The notes: generated by a model not told the origin, from the letters alone. 64,000 nt of DNA from Pyrenochaeta sp. MPI-SDFR-AT-0127 (GCA_020747015.1 JAGTJM010000091.1:1-64000); one strand, 5' to 3'; numbered from the stretch's first letter, positions 21,407-33,164 are shown. Made by a program: numbers and translations.

Positions 21407-21981
21407 GATGAAAGTTGTATGACGAATTAAAGTAGTTTTGTTGTCAAAGGAGTTGGCTGAGTGACTTGTCTTTCAAAAATGAGGAAAGATCCACGATCTT
21501 TATACGTCTTCGCAGTTTCCAAATCTCAGCATCAATTTTTGCGGGCTCTCTTGGGCCGACGTGGCGCTGATACCTACTAAACGCGCGATGGCATGAATAC
21601 CTTTCGCGCCACATAGACAGACTGTGGGGAAATGACAAGATTCCCCGGACCCCATACTCGAAGACGTGAACATTCGCCACGAGGATTGGAAAATCCTACT
21701 GAAACGGCGTTATCGGGACTGACCGAAAGCGGGGGAAGGGCAATTCGGTGATTGTCCGAAGAACACCAAGTGTGGTGTCTCGGCCGCTTCGGACCATCCT
21801 GATCAAGCCCACCAACCAATAACAGCTGACGCCGCGTGATTCCCAACAATGCGACAAGTTCTAGGGCTTGGGATGTTCATACTTTAAGTAGTCTGAAGAT
21901 ACCAGCAGGCAATGCTCTATCATCACCTTCATATCATTTGCCTCCAATAATCCTTTCGCCCGTGTCAATCCCTGCAGCATC
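21407..21981. promoter_or_regulatory. Bidirectional promoter with CGG-type palindrome
   Basis: 575 bp between the transporter and the aldolase. At 21754-21794 is an inverted repeat: GTCCGAAG (21754-21761) pairs with CTTCGGAC (21787-21794), and between them ACACC and GGTGT make a second, inner pair. Zn2Cys6 regulators bind CGG half-sites, and two such regulators lie next door. CTTCGGAC recurs in the promoter of the dehydrogenase at 24966-24973. Confidence 0.5.
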
Positions 21982-22872
21982 ATGGCCGAACTCCAACTGG
22001 TCAATTCGCTCCGCGAGAAAATGCTGAACGATGAAGTCGCGTACACACTCTCAGTCAAGCTCGTGCGTAGCGTGGAACTGCCGATGATGGCCAAAACAGC
22101 GGGCTTTGATGGCATTCTTATCGACATGGAGCATTCATCATTCGATCTCGACACCACCAGCCAGATTTGCATAGCAGCTCTCTATGCCGGCATAGCACCA
22201 ATCGTCCGTGTCCCATCGAAGGACCCTTTCTTCGTCTCCCGCGTACTAGATGGAGGCGCCTTGGGCGTCATCGTGCCACACATCCGCTCTGTGCAGGATG
22301 CGAAAGATGTTGTAGCAGCAGCAAAGTTCCAACCTCAAGGTCATCGATCATCAACAAATAACCTACCCCACTTCCAGTACCAGCACATCGCAGCAAAACG
22401 AGCAAACCCTGTGGTGAATGCAAATACGCTTGTTATTCCCATGGTCGAGACTCTGGAGGCTGTCGACTGTGTGGAAGAGCTTGCTGCTGTGGACGGGGTT
22501 GACTCGCTACTGATAGGTACGAACGACATGACAGCTGAGATGGGTATACCTGGTGACTACGAGAACCCCAGACTGATGGAAGTGTACAAGAAGACCATAG
22601 CTGCCTGTAATCAACACGGCAAGTGGGTTGGTATTGGCGGTCTACACTCGAGATTAGACCTGGTTGAGAAGTTCTGCGCGATGGGGGCGCGGTGGGTAAT
22701 GGCAGCGACCGATGGACCGTTGTTACTTGGAGGTGCCACGAATAGGGCTACCGAAATGGCGCAGTTAAGTCAAAGGGTGAAAGTCTCGTCTTCGAGTAAT
22801 GGGAAGTTTGAGGCGAAGACTGAAAGTGCAAATGCGTTGAATGGCGTCAAAAATGGGCGAGTCGAAGTCTAA
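21982..22872 (+). CDS. HpcH/HpaI-family aldolase (2-keto-3-deoxy sugar acid type)
   Basis: An intron-less 296-residue class II pyruvate aldolase. The residues known from HpaI all appear in order: His51 in LIDMEHSS (general base), Arg76 in IVRVPSKDP, Glu156 in IPMVET and Asp182 in GTNDMT (metal ligands). Such enzymes split 2-keto-3-deoxy acids (rhamnonate, glucarate type) or 4-hydroxy-2-oxo acids into pyruvate plus an aldehyde. About 35 residues after the barrel are low-complexity (SSSSNGKFEAK). Flanked by a divergent ACS transporter and a Zn2Cys6 regulator on the same strand, it is probably the central enzyme of a sugar-acid or aromatic side-chain breakdown cluster. Confidence 0.9.
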   Translation: MAELQLVNSLREKMLNDEVAYTLSVKLVRSVELPMMAKTAGFDGILIDMEHSSFDLDTTSQICIAALYAGIAPIVRVPSKDPFFVSRVLDGGALGVIVPHIRSVQDAKDVVAAAKFQPQGHRSSTNNLPHFQYQHIAAKRANPVVNANTLVIPMVETLEAVDCVEELAAVDGVDSLLIGTNDMTAEMGIPGDYENPRLMEVYKKTIAACNQHGKWVGIGGLHSRLDLVEKFCAMGARWVMAATDGPLLLGGATNRATEMAQLSQRVKVSSSSNGKFEAKTESANALNGVKNGRVEV

Positions 22873-23065
22873 GGGGGAAAATATATTTCAGTACTAATTG
22901 GATCCTATAGAGTAGCCATTTATTTCGTTGTTTTCTATGCATGCCGTGACCAAAATTGAAAAGGCAACATCTCTGGTGTGGTGGATCGCACTTGTTAAGC
23001 ACGTGAATGCACGATTTCTGCTGACTGAGCACGACAACGTGAGCTTTGCAACGCGAGCTTTTCGC

Positions 23066-24904
23066 ATGGCTCAGTTCCCACCTACTGTTCAGAATTTGAA
23101 CACCATCAAAAGGCCTCGCGCAAGCACTGATTTAGCAATGTCAATGTCACAGGCATGTGAAAGATGCTGGAGAAGAAAGCAAAAGGTTCATGACGACTCA
23201 TCGCAAGTTATATCCATCAGCTCACGTTGGTAGTGCGCACGCGACTTCCCCTGTCTTCAGTGTCGGACAGCAGCAACAACGTGTATTCGGCGATGCCAGG
23301 GGTCTATAATTGATACGGACGATGGTGGAGGTGAGAGTTACATCGAAACACTGAAAGCTCGCATTCGCTTCCTGCAGATGCGTGAGGATGACGCTGCCAA
23401 CAACCCCGCATCTGTTCTTAATGCAACGCCAGCAAGCCAGCCAGAACACACAGGGACGATCAACGAAAATGATCGGCCACAAGAGACCCATATCATACAG
23501 AATACGATGCAAGAGGCGTCTTACCTTTCGCTGGCCGCAATGGCGGAACGGACTGACAAGCATCGCACTTGTCCAGAAGGACTGTCATTCCTCTCATTAC
23601 TCAATGCTGCCACAACATTCCACAACACGAATTCTCAAGTTTCACGTGACCTTTCATTTGCTCTCAATGAAGGTCTCAGGTCGGCCGACGAGCCTTTCTG
23701 CAAAGAAGACACGGCGGCTGCTTTCCATACTTACCTTGATTTCCTCGATGTTTCCTACCCATACATTGCGCGTGCTGAGCTTGATCAGGCATATCGAAAT
23801 GTTATAGATGCCCATGAAACAGGCACAATCAGTCAAAGGCTCAAGGAGTGGCCGGATCACTTTGTTCTGGTGTACCTGGGCGTGGCAACTGGTTTGCTTC
23901 TCTCACCAGAATACATTCAACATGAAACAAGAGCACAGAGGCTTTTCGAAAGTAGCCAAATGGCCCTTCGCCATGTTTTCGATTGCAGTAACGATTTTGC
24001 TATGGTTGTGTGCTTAGCAGCGCTCACCATCCATTCGGAATTTACGCAGGCCGGCGGGTCAACATGGCACCTTCTGGGTATTGCAATGACCCGCTGCATT
24101 GCTTTGGGGATGCACACCACCAAGGTGTCAGATCTTTACTCCGATGATAGCGAGTTGAGAAAGAATGCTCGCGCTTTCTGGGCGCTTTACTTGTTGGATA
24201 CCCATGTAAGCAGCGCACTGGATCGACCATATTGCCTAGACGACTGCGAGATTATGACACACCCGCCATCAACTCCAGGATTCTCATCTTTGGAGGGTGC
24301 CTGGTTCCATATGGTTGATCAAGCGCAGACCATACGTGCAACACGGCGACTTGATAAAGAAGATGTGCTTTGTACTTTTGTCAATCTACAGCACTGGCAT
24401 GAATGTTTCGCACCGCAGCACGTTTTGAACAAGTTCCGCGGCGCCCAATTGCACGCTGGTGGTCTCGTGGAACTCTTCAAGTACTCGGCGGTGACAAGCG
24501 ATCTCCATCGCAACATGATTATTATGAAAACCGAGGAGACGTTCACTGACTATCTTAACCTTCTCGAAGAAAAACTCGTCTCGCGAACTGGCGCGCCGGC
24601 CTCGTTGGACGTAGTACAAGTCTTCGCAATCGGCACTATTATGTGCCGACTACAAAGTATCGGGCAATCAGAACAACAGCAAGTCACGTATCAAACCATT
24701 AACATTCTGACGCACCTCTCGACACGCTACAACTACGCAACAGCCCTCCGAGACATTCTCATGCAATGCTTAATGAACACGGTTAGTGTCGAGCGACCGG
24801 AAACCAATACACGACTACACCACGTTATTGAGAAGTCCGAATTCAAAATTTCTAGCCAGATGCAAGCAATCATTATGGGGCAACAATCACATGATCGGAG
24901 TTGA
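23066..24904 (+). CDS. Zn2Cys6 transcription factor with fungal-specific TF domain
   Basis: Two exons (23066-23185, 23234-24904; 48 nt intron with GTTCAT donor) give 596 residues. Splicing restores a perfect zinc cluster that neither frame has alone: Cys at 31, 34, 41, 47, 50 and 57 (ACERCWRRKQK joined to CARDFPCLQC). A short linker and coiled region (YIETLKARIRFLQM) follow. The middle is the fungal_trans domain (FHTYLDFLDVSYPYI, ESSQMALRHVF, HLLGIAMTRCIALGMH, ARAFWALYLLDTHVSSALDRP). It lies 193 bp after the aldolase on the same strand and is likely to control the cluster, binding CGG-type sites. The ATG at 23066 is chosen because the first upstream ATG in frame leads into implausible sequence. 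Confidence 0.87.
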
Positions 24905-25215
24905 CCGAAATGCCGAGGGCAGGTCGGAGGACCCCCGAACCCCCATGGTACAAACTATGGGGTGGCTTCGGACACCTTCCGACAACCATCAGGCTCACAA
25001 GAAGTCATCGGCCGTGTGGAGCCCCACACACTCTGTATGATTGACTCATCCAACCACAGATTTCGAGGCGTTGGCAATCCGCATACAGTTCCTATATAAC
25101 CTAGTAACCCACTGCATGAATAACAACTGCAAACCATATTCTAGGTTATTGGGCAGGCTCTCTGTCCAGCGCTACATCTGTGTGCACCTAATTTACACTC
25201 GTCATATCTTCTATC
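24905..25215. promoter_or_regulatory. Upstream region of the dehydrogenase with CTTCGGAC motif
   Basis: 311 bp. CTTCGGAC at 24966-24973 is followed two bases later by CTTCCGAC (24976-24983). Several CGGAGG/CCCCCGAACCCCC-like runs lie at 24925-24950. The same octamer forms a palindrome in the transporter/aldolase promoter. Confidence 0.45.
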
Positions 25216-26251
25216 ATGGCTCCCGGACGTATCGATGCGCCGATAGAGAGCGTTCGTTCAGCAATAGCAGTAAAACCAACCGTATACCTTCTCGATACTT
25301 TCCACCCGGCAGCTTTGATGCATGCGCAATCCAGATTTGATGCGGTCCTTCCATCGGATCCAAGACACACACATTGGCGTGAAAATGCTAAGTACCTCCT
25401 GATCCGGGGTTCGCACCTTACGGAGCAGGACGTCCAGTCGAGTCCGAATCTGAGGGCTATCGGAAAACAGGGCGTAGGTAGGTTCACATTGTACATGTTC
25501 CAGTGTTCGCGATCTTAACTAGGGTGGAACAGGTATCGACAAGATCGATGTAAGTGCTTGCAAACAACACGGCATCAAGATCTTCAACACGCCAGGTGTA
25601 AATGCACAGGCAGTTGCAGAGACAGTACTTTCCCTCACGATGTCGGTAGCTCGGCAGGTTGGTCATATCACTGCTCTCCAAACCAATGGTAGAACCGTAC
25701 CGAAGGAGACTTGTTCTGGCCTCATTATCCGGAACAAGACCATTGGCATCGTGGGTATGGGTAATATTGGACACAAAGTTGCGAACATTTTCCAGTGTGG
25801 GCTTGGGTGCAAAATCGTTGCGTACGACCCCTTGCTACCAAGAGATGCGTGGACGGACATACCACACATTCGCGCAGGAACATTGGAAGAGGTACTCCGT
25901 GCATGCGACGTGGTCACGCTACACATTCCACTCCTGCCGCAAACGCGAGATTTGATAGCCTATTCCCAACTTAAACTCATGAAACAAAACGCCATTCTCA
26001 TCAATACGGCACGCGGTGGCATCGTGAATGAGGCAGATTTGCAGCGCGCGCTCGAAGAAGAGCTTATTTTTGGAGCCGGCCTTGATTGTCATGAACAAGA
26101 ACCTCCAACGAAGGAGCGGTATGGGCGTCTGTGGGCGACTGGACGGGTAGTAAGCACGCCACATATTGGTGCAGCAACAGCCGAAACCCAGATGGAGACT
26201 GCCATTGCGGCCGTCGATCGATTGGCAGACTATATATACGACTCATCTTAG
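25216..26251 (+). CDS. D-isomer-specific 2-hydroxyacid dehydrogenase (PGDH-like)
   Basis: Two exons (25216-25477, 25533-26251; 55 nt intron) give 326 residues. The catalytic domain starts at the N-terminus, and the join KQGVG-IDKIDV is typical of the family. The NAD-binding Rossmann motif GIVGMGNIG lies around residues 159-167. NTARGGIVNE supplies the catalytic Arg, and STPHIGAATAE carries the catalytic His. Size and order match D-2-hydroxyacid dehydrogenases such as phosphoglycerate or glyoxylate/hydroxypyruvate reductases without an ACT domain. In this cluster it probably reduces a 2-oxo acid or an aldehyde-acid made by the aldolase, using NAD(P)H. Its stop codon directly abuts the stop codon of the convergent regulator gene at 26252. 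Confidence 0.9.
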
Positions 26252-28321
26252 TCAAAAGAATAATTGATCCCAAAAACTCCCATCTGCCGGCGCAGAGCCC
26301 CAAGCATACTCGCCTAGCCCTACTTCAAGCTGTGTGATAAAATTGTCTGTCAATCCAAAGCCCAAATCGTAGACAGCAAGCCCAACATCGTTCACACCAG
26401 TATCTATATGTTGCACGTTCTCGTTGCTAATATTCACATCCTGCAATGTAAAGCCCATGTGCGTACCAATGCTACCAGGAAAACCTTCGGATCTTTGGTT
26501 GAAGCCTAAAGCCGAGTTCGTGTCGTCTAGCTTGTCTGCAATGCACTCGTCCTTCAGGAGGTCGAACACGATGGTAAATGACCCCGCATCTGGCATGTGC
26601 TCTCTGAAGTGGTTTAAGATCTCACTACATCGTGCAAGCGTCTCAATTGCATCATGCTGCGAGTGCATCTCGCACCCATCTCTCTTGAGTACCTCTAGAC
26701 TGATGGAATATATGACGGTGAGTCCCGCGGTGAAGATGACTTGAAAATAGCTTCGTGTCCAAGTGATTGCCCTTTGGTCCATGAGATCGGCATAAAGTTG
26801 GATAACTCGTCGAGCAGATGTATAGCATGCAACGAGTACGTCTGTCGTAATGCTACTGGCTGATGTGGACAGGGAAGGTAAGCTTTGCATTGCCCCTCGT
26901 GTAAGTAAGAGCATATCCTTGTAATACATGAAATCGTGCCAGTCAGATCTCTCATACAAAGATCTGGGGCTGCTAAAGACTGGTACAGTTGACCGCCAGA
27001 GATCGAGCTGGGTTCGAAAGCGCGAAAATGCTGCAAATACATGGCCAATAGACTGGGTAACTTGACCACGATCTTCTGGTTGTCGCCCTGGGCGTTTTCC
27101 AGTGTAGAATGCAAGGTGTATGCGGGAACTGATCATGCGCAACCTAATGAAAACGATAAAAATGGTTACATCCGTCAAAACTTCGACCTGATTTTCAGGT
27201 ATTGAATCGAGCTCTACAGCACCAGTGGCAGCAATGCTGTGGTCGTAAGCATTGATGGGCAGAAGCACGGTGATATCTTTCTCACAGATGGCGAACGGAC
27301 GACCCAGTATACCGGAGCTATATCGATCGAGGACGTAGCATTCCCAGAAGATCCGACGGTGGTGCTGCTCCAGTAATGGTTCAAGTCGCTTCAGTGGTTT
27401 TATATGGAGGCCGAGCTCGATGCATTGCCGCATGCATACTTGCGAGATTTCCCAAAGCGAACAACCGATATGGTAATACATGCCAAATCTTGCGATAAGC
27501 AGTAGGTTTTGAATGGCTTCGATGTCTTTGATGAGGGGGATATCACCCAGGAAAGCCTGAGCGGCCACGTAGTATCCATACGGATTTTGAACGCAAAGGC
27601 CGGCGCGGAAACGAGTTATTGCACTTATCGCAAACACCATGAGTATTCGAAACTTGTCTTGCGCATTCGGCAAATCTGTCACTGAAGTCATGCCATCTGA
27701 GGGTGGGGGTGGACCGTAGATACGATTGAATATGCTAAGAACATCTTCGCGCATGAGAAAGGTGTGGTGAATGTGGAATCGTGTGAAGTAATTCTCTAAA
27801 AACTCTTCTGCTTCATGCAGTGATGGGAGGTCATTTGGTGAGATAGGATTTCTGGCCATCTGGGGACGATCCGCGAGCTGTTCCAAAATTCGCGTTCGGT
27901 GCCGCTGCCATTTGGCTTCGGAAAGAATGTGGTGTAAAAATCTGAGTACATCAGTGCGTACCCAAAATCATGGCTGTAAAACTGACCCCAGGCCACTTCC
28001 ATCACCGACGAACCCGCCATGAGAAGTACTCGTTTCACCCGTCAATGGACCTTGCGGCGTATGTTCGGCGCTGTCGAAACCCGATGTGGTAGTTCTGTTG
28101 TGCAATGCCCTCTCATGTTGTCGTTCTCTCAGTCGTGCCTCCTGGGATTCAAGCTGACGGATATAGTCTCGTGTATATTGCTTGCCAGTAACACTATCAA
28201 CCATGATGCATGCGACACTACCTTTTGTGCAATTGCTGCACTTAGGAGCTCGTCGGTCGCAGCGAACCTTCCGAATTCTGCACTTTGAGCATGCTGGTAG
28301 CTGCGCAGAGTTGCCCGACAT
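26252..28321 (-). CDS. Zn2Cys6 transcription factor, xylanolytic-regulator-like
   Basis: Two exons (28321-27987, 27941-26252) with a 45 nt intron (GTCAGT donor, CTGAT branch, CAG acceptor) that removes an in-frame TGA. Total 674 residues. Zinc cluster Cys 11, 14, 21, 28, 31 and 38 (ACSKCRIRKVRCDRRAPKC). After the intron comes GLGFLHHILSEAKWQRHR, then a fungal_trans domain (FLENYFTRFHIHHTFL, LLIARFGMYYHIGCSLWEIS, GLHIKPLKRLEPL, RIFWECYVLDRYSSGILGRP). It is the second regulator of the 19.9-28.3 kb cluster and is convergent to the dehydrogenase with no base between the two stop codons. Which cluster genes it controls is unknown. Confidence 0.87.
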
Positions 28322-29040
28322 TTTGAGATGACAATCGATGGCAGTAGAGTAGAGTGACTAGTTAGTTTGCTGTAGCAAATTGGTTCCTGGGTATAAACGT
28401 GCGAGGATTGGGGCCAATTTTTGTGGGGTAGATGTATTTTCGGACAATGCCGAGGTTCATTGTCGATCACGATGTTACTAAGACGATAGCCAACACACTC
28501 AACCCTCAGCAGCCCTACACATGAACTACAAAATATTTCGATACCAGCTATGTATCTTCTACACCATAACTGCATGATAAAGGCAGTGCGATAATGAACA
28601 CGAAGAGGAAATCGAGAATGAGGAATGGTAATGTCTTTTAAATGGTCCCGACTTACGCTTCCTGATCTGCTCTTGAGTCGCGCTCAGGCAATAATCATCC
28701 GCTTGAGTTCGTGAGAATGATACATCTTGTTCGATCTAGTCGTACCTGGAAACATGTAACTTTCTGAAACCATTGGCAGCGGAAGTAAGCAGGTCTTGGC
28801 TCGCTATGCGTCGGCCTGAGGTAGGATCGGGCTGTTACAGGTCAATTTCTATGATACCTAGTAGTCCTACTGATAAGGAAAAGAATTTCTGCACTGTCTC
28901 ATAAGAGGTGCAAGAAATGTTGCAATTATATGATGAATATAAGGCGGTAGCTGAGGAGCGAAGACCAAGAGTAGGGATGTACAGAAGAATATGAAGAATT
29001 GGTCTATGATGAAGGATATATTACCTACATCTATGATATC
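28322..29040. other. Intergenic, 0.7 kb
   Basis: Upstream region of the Zn2Cys6 gene and downstream of the type III PKS. No gene or clear site seen. Confidence 0.5.
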
Positions 29041-30439
29041 TCAGGCTTTAATCAGTTTCCTGATCTTTCTTAGCCTATACTGATAGGCTAACCAATATCT
29101 TTGTATCTTATCGTGAAGCCCTAGAGTGAGGGAATGTATTTCCCCAACATCACGACCACGCCTCATTATGAACATTTCAATCATCAGTCCAGGCCCAAAG
29201 CTAGCGGCTACCACACGATCTCGGCCATCACCCATTCGTCTGAGCTTATCTAATACAATAAGTACAGTGGTGCTGGAAGAGTTGCCATAGGATTTATATA
29301 CATCGAGAGAGGCACGAATATGGTCGTCGGTAAGTTGAAGTACTTTCTGTGCGCCTTCTAGAATCGCAGCTCCGCCCGGATGAAGTGCCCAATCGAAGCC
29401 CGAACTTTCACAGCGGGTTGCAGGTCTGAGTTTGAAAGGAGTGGTTGAGAAACCACAAAGCTGGTTGAACATTGGAGTTATCGCACTGACAGCTGTTTTT
29501 GGGACGTCTTTGGACATGTTTGCTATCATCCCTATCATAGCGAGCGAGTAAGCTTCGGGTGTAAACAGTGTGAGATATGTTGGAAAGTACGTACCGTTTC
29601 TTTCGATTTCATAAGACATGTGTGACAATGTTCCTGGCATCACCATGCTTCCCCATTCTTGCAGTTGAAATATTTCTCTCCGCTTCTCCCCTACTGCAAG
29701 TTCATTGCAAACGATGACCGCAGCTGCAGCATCTGAGAACAGTGCCGGGGCGATGTGTAATTTCTCTTTATCTTGGAAAGCTGCTTGCAGTTCTGCTCTA
29801 AAGAAAAGGCTGCAGATTTCGCATGAGAAAACTATGATGCGAGCTGCCTGGCCTCTTTGCGACGCAGCTGCAGCAATATTGGCGGCCGCACGAAGCGCTG
29901 AGAGACCACCTGCGCAGCCTACACCATGTAGCAAGACTCTCTGCACAGTAGGTAACAACTGCAGTTTTTGGCACACTAAAAGGTCGTACCCTGGATTTCC
30001 CTGGTCGGTACATGTCACTGCTACAGTGTGTGTTACGTCGGTTGCGAGCAGTTTAGCTTCTTGCATTGCTTTGCCGCACGCGCGCACGGTAAGGTCCACC
30101 CCAACTGTTCGAAAGATCCGAGATAGCTCATCAATGGGAGGAGGTGCAGCATCATCAATGGTCCATTTGGAATAGTCAAATACGATTCGGCGGGAGGCTA
30201 TGCGTGTTTTTCGATTGAACGATATCAATTTCTGGAGGCTGAGATAGAGTACAACATTAGATTAGGCGATGGAAGGAATCCAATATCAGGTTGAAGGATA
30301 TTTACCCTGGTGATGAACTATATTCCGGATACAGTGTCTTGATTACTTCCTCAAATTGGTCTTGCGTCATTGAATATGATGGATACTCGCAGGCTAAGCC
30401 GGCGATGAACAGAGAGACCGCTGCATTCCCCTTGACCAT
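29041..30439 (-). CDS. Type III polyketide synthase (chalcone/stilbene synthase family)
   Basis: Exon 1 is 30439-30306, then a 67 nt intron. Exon 2 runs from 30238 to 29041, giving up to 443 residues. The catalytic triad is intact: Cys153 in HGVGCAGGLSALR, His331 in FDWALHPGG and Asn364 in SYGNSSS. Cys to His is 178 residues, longer than in the fungal enzymes I know. A 63 nt in-frame candidate intron (29594-29532, GTACGT to TAG) would join YEIERN to GMIANMS and bring the enzyme to 422 residues with normal spacing, so I believe it is spliced. Such fungal enzymes extend fatty acyl-CoA or short starters with malonyl-CoA to resorcylic acids, resorcinols or pyrones. I see no P450 or methyltransferase next to it. 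Confidence 0.9.
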
Positions 30440-32347
30440 TTTGCTGTATAAGTTTAGGGATTCCGTAGAATAACAATTGATGAAGTGTTCCTGGTGTCGA
30501 ACGAGACGTGGAAACGGAATTTTAAGAACGGCGAGATTGCTTCCAGGTCTTAAGGGAAAGCAGCTATGTATAAGATCATTTTCTTATTACGATACGATAT
30601 GTAAACGCAGGAGCAGGGAGACATAGGGAGAGCACATTCATCAACTAGCCTGCTTCCAGTGATGTAAGTATCCGAACTCTTCACGGCTGAGACATGCCCA
30701 GGATTGTAAGTAGCCAATGGCGGTGTCGTTGCGAAATCGAGTTTTTGCAGCCTTTTGATGACTTCCCGAAGTGGGGCGTAATGGAACTTTTGATTCAGCC
30801 TATGTCACAATGGGATTGGTTTCCCAGAGGGAAGAAGGGGGCTAGAACAGCGATCAGCAAAGATATCGGCCTTAGGATGGTGAGCTGGTGAGATGCTTTA
30901 ATGGCTTTAGATGGCTAATCTATGGACTGTTCGCACACAAACAATGACAATCAAACTGAAGTCCAATAAATATGAGGCGAAGATAGAGAGGACCAAGGTT
31001 TCATGAATCCAAATGGCTCGATCGCGTGGGAATTGTTTGGAAAATGTTTCCAGAGGTCCAAGTATTGTTTGTGCTAGGCAGAAGGTGTTTGGAATTAGAA
31101 CTGCTGACTCGTGAAGTACCGGAAATCGAAGGATGAAGATCCTTCCAGCTGTTGTATACTTCTCCTTGCGCATGACTATGATGAACAAGATGTGTTGAGG
31201 CTTTTCTGTTGAACTCGATCCTTCACAAGTAGCGTGGGCGCAGATGATACGGGGACAGGTTCTCCCCGTTACATCAATGATGACAATAAAAATGACTAGA
31301 AGAACATGGCTTCACAGCTGAAGAACACACGAACTGGGCAATTAATTGGTGCTCGGGGCGATTGTCCCCACTGTAAGCTGTCTATAGCATCTTAGTTTCA
31401 AGCTATCAGGTTTGCCTTCTGGAACCTGGACACGGCCCCAGGGCGTAGTTTAGTTCGTACTCGGCACAAAATATGGCGTATCTCAAAAACGTGTACGATT
31501 GAAGGATGTAGGCGATGAAATGGCTTGATGCAATGAGATGTTGACAAATTAATCGAAATATACGCTGTGGCCCACGACTCACCTACCAGTCCTTTGCTTT
31601 AAAAAAAATGCGATCTAAAGGGTCATGAGCACCCTGAGCATGCTGCACCATCGTGTGTTCCTTGTAAAGCGTTTAGACGCTGTCATCACACTGCCTGAGA
31701 ATCCTTTGATGTTGCAGAATTCCGAGCGTTGCGCTTTTAGATGTAAGCGCTTGTTGGTCGCCGATGTTGTGCTTTTGGTGAATGAAAGACGAAGCCATTG
31801 GGGCCACCTTGTCATGTGTATTAGGCACCTGTATCGGGATCCTTCATTACGAACCCGCTGATAGCTAGGATGCATACCATCATACTAATATTGTAACAAG
31901 TAATGTTACGCCCGACTCCTGCAGGATCGCGTGCTGCATTATACGCCGCAATGCCTTCCCGATGCGGAAAACGGGCAAGGATGCCTGACCAACCCGGAAT
32001 GGAACGCGAAACAGCTCGCGAAAGGCGTCTCAATGTAATCTAGTGTTCACGTGATGCAGTTCTCGTGAATCTCCGCAAAGTGTCCGACCTGGGGAGCGGG
32101 TTTTGCTGCTTAAACTGCGCTACAGCTTCCTAGAATCCCTCATTACAATCACTCACATTTGTGAAGACAGCGGAACACAATGAATGCACCGTCTCCGAGC
32201 GGTTTGGTTCCTTTGTAGGAGATGCGAGAGGCCAAGCCCGCAAGGCGCCACTGCTTTGCAGCGAGGCAAGCTACTAAATAGTGAGTTAGCATTTGATCAA
32301 CCATTTGCCCGAGACTGATTGATAGAAGTGAGCATGAAAGCATCTAT
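30440..32347. other. Gene-poor interval, 1.9 kb
   Basis: Contains only short frames. The longest (30907-31188, minus, 93 codons) has a hydrophobic stretch (ETLVLSIFASYLLDFSLIVI) but no family I recognise and no clear exon partner. I do not call it a gene. Confidence 0.4.
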
Positions 32348-33016
32348 ATGCTGAAAAATGTTGAACTGGTGTCCGAAATGTACTTGCGACTTCCTCGAGA
32401 GCTTCGCAACCGCGTGTACACTTTCTGCGTCCAAGGCTCTTATGACAATGAAGTCATAGTCCGTCGCGCGATGGCCAACAAGAAATCGTTCTCCCTCCTC
32501 ATACGAGAAGCCACCGGTGCACACTCATATCAATGGCTTGAAGATCCTATCGCGTCATACTTGAATGAAAAACAGGTGGGGTTGGATGTTGCTAGGGAAA
32601 TGCTTGAGTCGTATTATTGGACCAAGACCTTCAAGTTCTCTCATCATGAGCTCCGACTACTCGGAACATTTCTCGAGACCGATAAATTTGGCTTAGGAAT
32701 GATTCCAGCCAACTACGTTCGACGAATACGGCTACAGGTTCAGCCATTTGCCATTGCGTTGCTGCATGGGCCCGAAACGCGAGACGTTGAACAGCAAAGA
32801 TGTAAAAAAGCTATGGAAGCTCTTGCTGCTATCCATACTGCGCGGACAGAGGTTGATGTCGAGGTCGACCTGGCTCATGACTCACTAGACGATGTCAACT
32901 ATAAACGATCTTCTGATGATGCAATTCATTTCTTGCTCAAGACCGTACAGGATTTGAACAGGTCAAAGGACAGAGGGCTACATATGAAGACAACATTCAA
33001 CTCAACATGGATATGA
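32348..33016 (+). CDS. F-box-like hypothetical protein
   Basis: A single-exon 222-residue protein. It begins with a short F-box-type motif (YLRLPRELRNRVYTFCV, residues 12-28), the form seen in a large class of fungal proteins, followed by an alpha/beta region without repeats. There is no signal peptide or helix. Proteins of this class may be substrate adaptors of SCF ubiquitin ligases, but most are uncharacterised and many are lineage-specific. ATG at 32348, natural stop at 33016. Its 3' end faces the convergent membrane-protein gene ending at 33165. Confidence 0.6.
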   Translation: MLKNVELVSEMYLRLPRELRNRVYTFCVQGSYDNEVIVRRAMANKKSFSLLIREATGAHSYQWLEDPIASYLNEKQVGLDVAREMLESYYWTKTFKFSHHELRLLGTFLETDKFGLGMIPANYVRRIRLQVQPFAIALLHGPETRDVEQQRCKKAMEALAAIHTARTEVDVEVDLAHDSLDDVNYKRSSDDAIHFLLKTVQDLNRSKDRGLHMKTTFNSTWI

Positions 33017-33164
33017 ACTGTACTTGGCAATGGCGCAGCTGATTATTCAAGGTTTGGCAGACCAAATTAAAAGCAATATCATAAGTCAAAATGCTTTTGA
33101 AATCCACATGTTTATCCCAGAGATTACCCACGTTGCGCTTGTACCCTTTGTGTATTATTATTAT

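Noticed and set aside
30907..31188. A 93-codon minus-strand frame with a hydrophobic stretch
   Set aside because: No family signal, no clear start or partner exon; cannot be told from chance.
29041..32347. A secondary-metabolite cluster around the type III PKS
   Set aside because: No P450, methyltransferase, transporter or regulator directly adjacent on its upstream side; the regulator below belongs more plausibly to the catabolic cluster.
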